Shown here piece after piece: positions 57,012 through 64,000 of a stretch of DNA of 64,000 nucleotides. Within the stretch, counting starts at the first letter, position 1. Each line of letters begins with the position of its first letter. The stretch is from Eustoma russellianum (taxonomy: Eukaryota > Streptophyta > Magnoliopsida > Gentianales > Gentianaceae). The DNA is taken from NCBI GenBank assembly GCA_036186865.1, contig AP025069.1:13576596-13640595 (forward strand). The letters are read 5' to 3'. The translations under genes and the position numbers were made by a program. The notes under the pieces are model-generated. The model saw only the letters and a program-made list of their open reading frames with translations, did not search any database and was not told where the DNA came from.

Positions 57012-58209
57012 ATGCCTCCGCGACGTGAGCCATCAGGAAATAGTGGAAATGACGGAGACGAACGTCAGGGGCAAGGGGCGATCCCCCAAAACTTCGCGGA
57101 TACATTGGCCAATCTGACGGCCTTAATAGCCCATCAGCAGGCGCAGATGGCGCAACAATATACTCAGATGACAGAGCAACAGGCACAGATTGCCCAAATA
57201 CTTCAGCAAACTCAGAAACAGCAACAACAACAACCGCCACCACCACCGGCCGCACCACAACAAGGCCTAAGGTTCTATTACAGGGAGATGCAGAACTCCC
57301 GAATACCAATGTTCCGGGGTACCACTCGGCCTGAGGAAGCCGAGATTTGGCTCAAAAACATAACTGAACAGATAAGACTGATACAAGTACCCGTGAATCT
57401 GAAAGTAGAGGTGACTACCCCGTTCTTGGAAGGGGAAGCTGAGAGGTGGTGGAACGGGGTTAAACGTAAATTGACTCCACCAGTGACTTGGGAGCAATTT
57501 GTTGAGGAGTATAAGAAGCACTACGTTCCGGGTAGTGCTATTCAGAGAAGGATGGCGGAGTTCCAGCTGTTGACCCAAGGGTCCATGACGGTGGATCAAT
57601 ACTCCGAGAAATTTCATGAACTGGGCCAATATATGTCATGCATAATGGACAACGAAGAGGCCAAAATGCTGAAGTTCCACACAGGTTTGAGCTTTCGCAT
57701 TCAACAGGCGATTGTTTGCGCAGAGACTACCACATTTGAGGGGTTGCTGGAGGTATGTCGACGTGTAGAGAGGAATTTAGAAAGGGCAGCTACACTAGAG
57801 AGACTGAAGAGGCCCCGTGAGGAGTTGCAGACGGGTAGATCAGGGAGATGGTTGAAAGTACCTCGCAGCCCACAGTCCGGGCAGCCATTCCGGCCAGAAC
57901 GACAGCAAAGTGCAGTGATTCAGACCCCGATGATTGAGGGTCCAGCACCGACTGATGCACAACCAGTAAGGGCTGCGGCACCTATCCCACGGTGTACCCT
58001 GTGCGGACGTTTTCATCCGGGACCATGTCGGAAGGATCAGAGAGTGTGCTATAACTGCGGGAAGCAAGGACATATTGCTAAGGAATGCCCAGCACCGGCA
58101 CAGGTGAACTCGCAGACACAGACTCAGCAGGGAGGACGAGGCCGGACCAATGCCCGGGTACACGCGATGACGGATGCCGAAGTCGAGGAGTCGGGCGACG
58201 TGGTGACGG
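57012..58209 (+). CDS. Gypsy gag
   Basis: About 400 codons. A Gln-rich N-terminal part with a likely coiled coil (residues 30-80) and a short proline run is followed by the retrotransposon Gag domain (residues 95-200, with E-A-E-R-W-W-N-G-V near 140 and Y-V-P-G-S-A near 175), then C-T-L-C-G-R-F-H-P-G-P-C and knuckle C-Y-N-C-G-K-Q-G-H-I-A-K-E-C near residue 345. Gag builds the particle and binds RNA. Unspliced RNA would end gag at TAA 58221-58223, and spliced RNA continues into protease from 58209. The start ATG lies three bases after a good splice acceptor. Confidence 0.92.
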
Positions 58210-58295
58210 GTACATTTATTTAAGTACTTAATATCGTAGTTGGAGTGCATTTTTATGTGTTGTTATGGTTATGTGCTAAAACCTGAATGTGGTAG
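58210..58295 (+). other. intron A, gag/protease (86 bp)
   Basis: GACGG/GTACAT to TGGTAG/GTGTGA. It splits a Gly codon after its first base, and splicing gives V-V-T-G-V-I-L-I-N-K. Same position as 27800-27883 in the older copy. Confidence 0.75.
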
Positions 58296-58738
58296 GTGTG
58301 ATTTTAATTAACAAAGTGCCAGCAAATGTTCTATTCGATAGTGGAGCAAGTCACTCGTTTATGGCAAAGAGATTTGCCAAGAATCTGGACATTCTTCCCG
58401 AATGGATTGAGACTCCATACCGTATACAGGCCGCGGGTGGCCAAGTACTCGTATCTCATCAACGTTACAGTGGGTGTGAGTTGGAGATTAACGGTCTGCA
58501 GTTCTCTGTGACCTTGATACCGATTCAAATGTACGACTTCGACGTCATCTTAGGCATGGACTTCTTAGCAAGGTATTATGCAAACATTGATTGCCGACGA
58601 CTCCAAGTCAGCATGAAGCACCCTGAACTGGGCGAAACTATTTTTCAAGGGAACCCTAAATTTAAGAAGGCACCCCAAAAGCTTTATTTGACTGCGGCTC
58701 AGGCCTTTAGAGCGCTAAAGAAAGGATGAGAAGGATTC
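58296..58738 (+). CDS. Gypsy aspartic protease
   Basis: Retropepsin-like domain with active site F-D-S-G-A-S-H-S-F (58334-58360) and I-L-G-M-D-F-L near 58553. It processes the polyprotein. The frame meets TGA at 58727-58729 and then continues open into RT in the same frame. The older copy also breaks at this point, by a one-base difference. Either both are damaged here or the junction is recoded. Confidence 0.85.
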
Positions 58739-59137
58739 TTGATTTACTCAATGAGTGCTGAACAAGAAGTTCCGCAGATCGACCAAATCCCCGTAGTAAA
58801 GGAATTTACAGATGTCTTTCCCGAGGAGTTACCAGGACTGCCACCAGAAAGAGAGGTCGAGTTCGAGATTAATCTCATACCTGGTGCTGAACCCATATCC
58901 AGGACACCCTACCGCATGGCTCCAGCAGAGCTCAAGGAGTTGAAGGAGCAATTACAAGAACTGCTGGACCGTAAGTTTATCCGACCTAGTGTATCACCCT
59001 GGGGTGCTCCAGTCCTGTTCGTGAAGAAGAAGGATGGGAGCATGAGACTATGTATAGACTACCGGGAACTCAACAAGATCACCATCAAGAACAAGTATCC
59101 GTTACCTAGAATTGAGGATCTCTTTGATCAACTGCGG
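58739..59137 (+). CDS. Gypsy reverse transcriptase, first exon
   Basis: Contains the L-P-G-L-P-P-E-R-E-V-E-F linker, A-P-Y-R-M-A-type box, F-I-R-P-S-V-S-P-W-G-A-P-V-L-F-V, K-K-D-G-S-M-R-L-C-I-D-Y-R-E-L-N and K-Y-P-L-P-R-I. The exon ends after R in Q-L-R (phase 0). Confidence 0.88.
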
Positions 59138-59210
59138 GTAATGATGAATTAAAATTGTACTTGAACTTTTAATTATTCGATAACTTCACCTCTAACGAGA
59201 TTTATTCCAG
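59138..59210 (+). other. intron B, inside RT (73 bp), absent from older copy
   Basis: CTGCGG/GTAATG to TTCCAG/GGGGCT, phase 0. Splicing gives Q-L-R-G-A-R-V-F-S-K, matching the uninterrupted Q-L-K-G-V-K-I-F-S-K of the older element at 28718-28746. Confidence 0.8.
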
Positions 59211-59889
59211 GGGGCTAGAGTATTTTCCAAGATCGACTTGCGATCCGGTTATCACCAGTTAAGGATCAAATCGGGGGATACGGCCAAGACCGCTTTCAGA
59301 ACACGCTATGGCCATTACGAATTCCTGGTTATGCCTTTTGGGTTAACCAATGCCCCGGCTGCCTTTATGGACCTAATGAACACAGTATTTCGGAAACAAC
59401 TGGATAAGTATGTTGTAGTGTTCATTGACGATATTCTGATATACTCCCCCGACGAAGAGACTCACGCTGAGCATTTGAGGGAGGTTCTAGGGACCCTTCG
59501 GAGAAGCAAATTGTACGCCAAGTTCAGTAAATGTGAGTTCTGGCTGAAAAGCGTAGCCTTTTTGGGTCATGTGGTCTCTGAAGAAGGAATTTCTGTAGAC
59601 CCAAAGAAGGTAGAGGCGATCACTGAGTGGCCTCGACCCACTAATGTGACCGAGGTAAGAAGTTTTCTTGGACTGGCTGGATACTATAGGAAGTTTGTCG
59701 AGGGCTTCTCATCAATTGCAGTGCCCCTAAGCCGATTGACACAAAAGAAGTCAAAGTTTGAATGGACCCCCGAGTGCGAGCAAAGCTTTGCTGAACTAAA
59801 ACAGAGACTGACCACAGCCCCTATTCTTGCTCAGCCCTCCGCGTTAGAAGGGTTTGTCATTTACAGTGACGCTTCTAAGAACGGGCTAG
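59211..59889 (+). CDS. Gypsy reverse transcriptase, second exon, and start of RNase H
   Basis: V-F-S-K-I-D-L-R-S-G-Y-H-Q-L, P-F-G-L-T-N-A-P-A-A-F, catalytic V-F-I-D-D-I-L-I-Y near 59420, F-L-G-H-V-V-S, L-G-L-A-G-Y-Y-R-K-F, then the RNase H start Y-S-D-A-S-K-N-G. Fully open, with catalytic aspartates present. Confidence 0.9.
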
Positions 59890-59956
59890 GTAAATGTATA
59901 TAATTTCAACTGATTTTGTATACAATTAAAGATGTGGTCTAACTCTTATATTTCAG
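59890..59956 (+). other. intron C, in RNase H (67 bp)
   Basis: GGCTAG/GTAAAT to ATTTCAG/GATGCG, splitting a Gly codon. Splicing gives N-G-L-G-C-V-L-M-Q-N. Same position as 29404-29473 in the older copy. Confidence 0.8.
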
Positions 59957-61803
59957 GATGCGTGTTGATGCAAAACGACAAGGTCATTGCATATGCGTCA
60001 CGACAGCTAAAGCCCTATGAGCAGAATTATCCGACTCATGATCTGGAACTTGCAGCGGTGGTGTTCGCCCTGAAAATCTGGCGTCACTATCTATATGGAG
60101 TGAAGTGCGAAGTGTTCACTGATCACAAAAGCCTTAAGTATCTGTTCACACAAAAGGAGCTGAACATGCGCCAAAGGAGATGGCTAGAGCTGTTGAAAGA
60201 TTACGACTTGACCATCAGCTATCATCCAGGGAAGGCCAATCGAGTGGCTGATGCCTTAAGTAGGAAGTCGAGCCATGCACGGCAGGCTACTCTAGAAAAA
60301 GAGATGGCGGAGTTTGATTTGGATCTTGTAGATTCTACTGTCGATATCTTGGCAACGCTAATTATCACTCCAACCTTGGTAGATCAGATTAAGGAAGCAC
60401 AGAAGAACGATGCAACAATTAGAGAAACGCGTGAAAGAATGTTGACCAGCCAAGTGGACGGATTTCAGGTTCATGATGACGGCGGTATGTGGTACCAAGG
60501 AAGATTGTGTGTACCGGATGTTGAGGACCTTAGGAGGGAGTTGTTGAAAGAAGCACATAATTCGAGACTGTCTATTCACCCTGGTGCTACGAAGATGTAC
60601 AATGATCTGAAGAGACACTATTGGTGGAATGGCATGAAAAGGCATATTGCTGAGTTTGTGGAAAGATGTCTTGTTTGCCAGCAAGTTAAAGCGGAACACC
60701 AAAGACCGGGTGGATTGATGCGACCACTAGAGATACCTGAATGGAAGTGGGAGCATGTAACGATGGACTTTGTGGTTGGACTCCCGAAGACCAGAAATGG
60801 GAATGATGTGATATGGGTAATTGTAGATCGATTGACTAAATCCGCTCACTTCTTGCCTATTCCCACCGGACTTACTATGGAGAGGCTGGTAGCCATGTAC
60901 ATTGATAACATTGTTTGCCTCCATGGAGTGCCAGTTAGCATAGTATCGGATCGTGACTCGAAGTTTACATCTCAGTTCTGGGCAGCGTGCCAGAAGAAGA
61001 TGGGGACTGAGTTGCGACTGAGTACTGCTTTTCACCCTCAGACCGATGGTCAATCTGAAAGGACCATTCAGACTCTGGAGGATATGTTGAGGGCATGCGC
61101 ATTGGATTTTAAAGGAAATTCGGACAGCATGCTCAAATTGATAGAATTTTCCTATAACAACAGCCATCACAGTGCCATAGGTATGGCACCATTTGAGGCC
61201 TTATATGGACGAAAGTGTAGGTCACATGTGCATTGGGACGAAGTTGGTGAACGTAGGTTGACGGCTACAGAAATAATCGAGCAAACTAAAGAACAGGTGA
61301 AACTAATTCGTGAATGTCTTAAGACGGCTCAAGATAGAAGCAAAAGTTGGGCCGACACGAGGAGACGACCTTTGAAATTCGAGGAGGGAGAAAAAATCTA
61401 CCTTAAGGTGTCACCAATGAAGGGTGTGACACGGTTTGGAGTTAAAGGGAAATTGAAGCCGCGTTATATTGGACCATATGAGATACTCGAAAAGGTTGGA
61501 GATTTGGCATACAAGTTGGCATTACCTCCGATGTTGGCTCAGGTGCACAACGTGTTCCACGTCTCGCAGTTAAGGAAGTACGTACCTGACCCGAGTCATG
61601 TGCTAGACGCGCAACCACTTAAGATCAGGCCCGATGCTTCCTATGAAGAGGTACCAATCAGAATTCTTGACCGGAAGGATCAAGAGCTGAGGAGGAGGAT
61701 TATTCCCTACGTGAAAGTCCAATGGAGCAACCACCGAGAGAATGAAGCGACATGGGAGCTAGAAGACCAAATGCGTGACCGTTACCCCCATCTCTTTGAT
61801 TAA
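59957..61803 (+). CDS. Gypsy RNase H, integrase and chromodomain
   Basis: About 615 codons, fully open. RNase H: T-H-D-L-E-L-A-A-V-V-F, F-T-D-H-K-S-L and A-D-A-L-S-R. Integrase: H2C2 region about 60560-60700 (H-N-S-R ... H-P-G-A-T ... C-L-V-C), catalytic D in T-M-D-F (60764), D in S-D-R-D (60949) and E in Q-S-E-R (61057). The C-terminus has a G-P-Y-E-I-L-E segment and a chromodomain-like end with V-Q-W-S-N-H and A-T-W-E-L-E. Domain order RH-IN-chromodomain identifies a chromovirus, and the long LTRs and motif set fit Tekay/Del. Confidence 0.92.
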
Positions 61804-61835
61804 GGTACGGCAAGTTTCGGGGACGAAACTTTTTG

Positions 61836-61849
61836 TAAGGGGGGTAGGA
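61836..61849 (+). other. polypurine tract
   Basis: GTAAGGGGGGTAGGA directly before the 3' LTR. Confidence 0.85.
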
Positions 61850-63722
61850 TGTTATAGCCGTGTTTTAAAAAAAAAAAAAAGATAAAATTCTATCCTAATC
61901 TATAGTCAAACCCCTCCCTAAAATCCCTCTCCTACTAACTCATATTTATCCCCTAAAATCTCTCCCTCTCCTTATCACTCTACTCTAACCCTAATCTTTC
62001 CTCTCTTTCTCTCTCAAACGGCTGCCTCTCTTCTTCTCCTCTTTCTCTCATCAAGATTTCGGCCATAGCAAGGACAAGAAGGATCCTTGATCCAAGATTC
62101 AAGAGAAGGGAGATCAAACGCTCGTAGATCATCACACCTTCCTATATCAACTCTTGCTAGGATCGAGGTAGGTGCATATTCATTATTTCCTCAAAACGGT
62201 ATGAAGGCTTGCATAGGCAAAAGGGTATTTTTATGTGATGTGGTTGTCGTTGGTTCTTGATTTTATTTGGATCATGTGCAACGTGTGTATTTTCCGTTAT
62301 ATGTTTCTTGATTCAACGTGGTCTCGTTGTTGTATGGTTCGTTGTTAATTGGGGTTGTGAGGTTTTGAAGCGAGTACGGATATGTGGGATGGGGGAAAGA
62401 TTGTTTGGGATTGGATGGAGGGATTGCAGAAATTTCAGAATGGGAGTTCTGAAATTCGGGGACATCGATCGATCGACGTCCAGAGGCTGAGGGTTCGACG
62501 TGCCTCAGACAGACATCGATCGATCGACGTCCAGAGGGTGAGAGATCGATGTGCCTCAGATGGACATCGATCGATCGACGTCCAGAGGGTGAGAGATCGA
62601 TGTGCCTCAGATGGACATCGATCGATCGACGTCCCATGGCTGAGGGTTCGACGTGCCTCAGAACCACGTCGAACGATCGACGTCAGAGGATGACGTCCAA
62701 ACTGTTTTCTTCCCCTTTCCCCTTGCATTCATGGCACGTGCATTGCATGAGGTACCCATTGTCTGAGGGTGTGCGTGTTCGGAGGATACGTAGTGCCTAT
62801 AGGGCGTGGGGGCCGTGATGATACACAGCGTCGGTCGGGCGTGGGTGTCGTACGGATACGCAGCGTCTATAGGGCGTGGGTGTCATGAGATACGCAGCGT
62901 CTATAGGGCGTGGGTGCCGTACGATACACAGCGTCTATAGGGCGTGGGTGTCCAGAACGGCAAGTGGTGGCTAGAGACCATGACGCTGGAACTAGGTCCC
63001 GGGAGCATGCATTGCATATAGGCCTAGGAGCATATTGCCTGACATGTTCTAGTTGCGTGTGACACGTTATGTGAGCATGCATCACGTATTTGCGCATGCA
63101 TCTTGTGTGGATTGTTTATTTCCGTATAAGCCATGTCATGTAGTTTATGTTGAGTACGTGGAGTGTCTTACCTTCCGGTTGTATGCTATCTGTTCTATGT
63201 GGTTACGTGGAGATATCGTTTTGGGTATGTAAGTTTTGTATTGTTTTGAGAGGCACCTACTGGGTGATTACCATCACTCACACCTACTATTCCATATGTA
63301 GCCGAGACAGAGTATGACTATATCTTCGTTGAGGATGAGTCCGATACCGTGGAGTGGGCCGAGTGACTCGTAGATACGGCTGCGGCAAGGATGGAGACAA
63401 GCTTTTTGTGATGCTTTGGGGGTGACACAGACATTTTATTTTAATATTCAGTATTACTTTCGAAAACGATTTCATGCTTTTAGATTTAGACATTTGACCT
63501 TGACTTGTAAGGCCCGGTCAGCCTAGACTTTCCATCGTTATTTCCTTAAAGTTATTTAATTTCGGAATTAGTATTTGACTTATCGTTTCCGCAGAAAGAA
63601 AAGGAAAGTTTTCTATGTCAGCACTGACGTGTAGCAGGTTGATGTGACGCCTTGTATTCTCCTGAGTGAGATACGGCGGGTGCACCGTTACCGAGGATGG
63701 AGCTCGGGAGCGGGACGCTACA
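61850..63722 (+). mobile_element. Gypsy 3' LTR (1,873 bp)
   Basis: From TGTTATAGCCG to GGACGCTACA. By eye it differs from the 5' LTR by about eight substitutions and four extra A in the poly-A run near 61866. Confidence 0.92.
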
Positions 63723-64000
63723 CATCAATTCCTGCCGCCATTTCTCTTTCCCACTTCTTCCCCATGTTTTCCCACTTTCTTCACTTCCCAACATCTAATC
63801 TTCTTCTTCTTCTTCTTCAACCTTTCATCTTCCTCCATTATTCCACAACTTATTTCCACTCTCCCACCATCTTCCCACCATAAACACCTAAAAACTCTTC
63901 CTCTTCCCTCTTCTCCTTTAAATTCCATCCTTCTTTTCACCTCATCTCACTCAATCCACTCTATTCACCCCAGCTCTTCTCTTCTCAAACTCTTCAATCC
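63723..64000 (+). other. continuation of Copia 3' non-coding region (probable)
   Basis: Pyrimidine-rich sequence with TTC repeats, starting with the second CATC. No LTR start is seen, and a 79-codon frame (63644-63883) spans the Gypsy junction and is not a gene. It probably belongs to the Copia element that continues beyond the window. Confidence 0.5.

Larger units (their letters stand above)
54875..63722 (+). mobile_element. Gypsy chromovirus (Tekay/Del-like), young copy with introns
   Basis: An 8.85-kb element with LTRs differing at about eight positions plus a poly-A length change, complete gag, protease, RT, RNase H, integrase and chromodomain. Three GT-AG introns (86, 73 and 67 bp) interrupt gag-pol, and each removal restores the frame. 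The only stop left in the spliced frame is a TGA at 58727-58729 between protease and RT. It is inserted in the 3' region of the Copia element. Confidence 0.9.
47863..64000 (+). mobile_element. SIRE-like Copia element, 3' end beyond window, interrupted by Gypsy
   Basis: Full 5' LTR, primer site, gag, protease, integrase, RT and RNase H in the Copia order (integrase before RT), then a 3' non-coding stretch split by the Gypsy element at 54875-63722. No 3' LTR is seen before the right edge. Two in-frame stops and about three frameshifts make it inactive, but otherwise it is well preserved. Confidence 0.8.

Noticed and set aside
63644..63883. 79-codon frame at the right edge
   Set aside because: Spans the junction between the Gypsy LTR and flanking pyrimidine-rich DNA.

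Overview
This window comes from a plant (angiosperm-type) nuclear genome and is almost entirely transposable elements. I found no convincing host protein gene, rRNA, tRNA or CRISPR array. The evidence is plant-specific: LTR retrotransposons primed by initiator tRNA-Met (TGGTATCAGAGC sites), SIRE/Maximus-type Copia elements, Tekay/Del-type chromoviruses with a C-terminal chromodomain, plant L1-type LINEs (DUF4283 ORF1, RT plus RNase H), a TRIM, and a caulimovirid (endogenous pararetrovirus) remnant.

Layout. 1-940: 5' end of a minus-strand Copia element (gag, leader, primer site, short LTR). 1193-4891: two degraded LINE pieces around a Gypsy LTR fragment. 4892-7037: rearranged endogenous pararetrovirus pieces lying exactly between two (TA)n tracts. 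7038-17210: a mosaic of LINE copies separated only by TA/CA/TATG microsatellites, including a near full-length but decayed copy (10613-17042) and a 5'-truncated copy with an intact RT-RNase H frame (7690-10503). 17211-19737: a Copia-type LTR remnant with a TATA box. 19963-43020: a three-level nest. A minus-strand LINE is split by a Copia element (22145-39381, target duplication TGCCT), and the 5' LTR of that Copia element is split by a Gypsy chromovirus (24047-33992, target duplication AGTCA). 44452-44859: a complete 408-bp TRIM (duplication CTATC). 44889-45844: a probable solo LTR. 47350-47862: a Gypsy gag fragment. 47863 to the right edge: a SIRE-like Copia element (5' LTR, gag, PR, IN, RT, RH) interrupted in its 3' non-coding region by a young Gypsy chromovirus (54875-63722).

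The most unusual system is the pair of related Tekay-like chromoviruses. Their gag-pol frame is interrupted by short GT-AG introns at conserved places: gag/protease and RT/RNase H in both copies, plus one inside RT in the younger copy only. Removing each intron restores the reading frame exactly. A candidate leader intron with a donor in the LTR and an acceptor just before the gag ATG would also remove the primer site from the spliced mRNA. This would separate translated (spliced) RNA from genomic (unspliced) RNA.

Two other strong signals are an almost identical TTCGAA/GGCGC tandem motif in LTRs of unrelated Gypsy and Copia elements, and LINE 3' regions that carry repeated hairpin modules and end at microsatellites. 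All boundaries were read by eye. Database names, splicing and ages are inferences.
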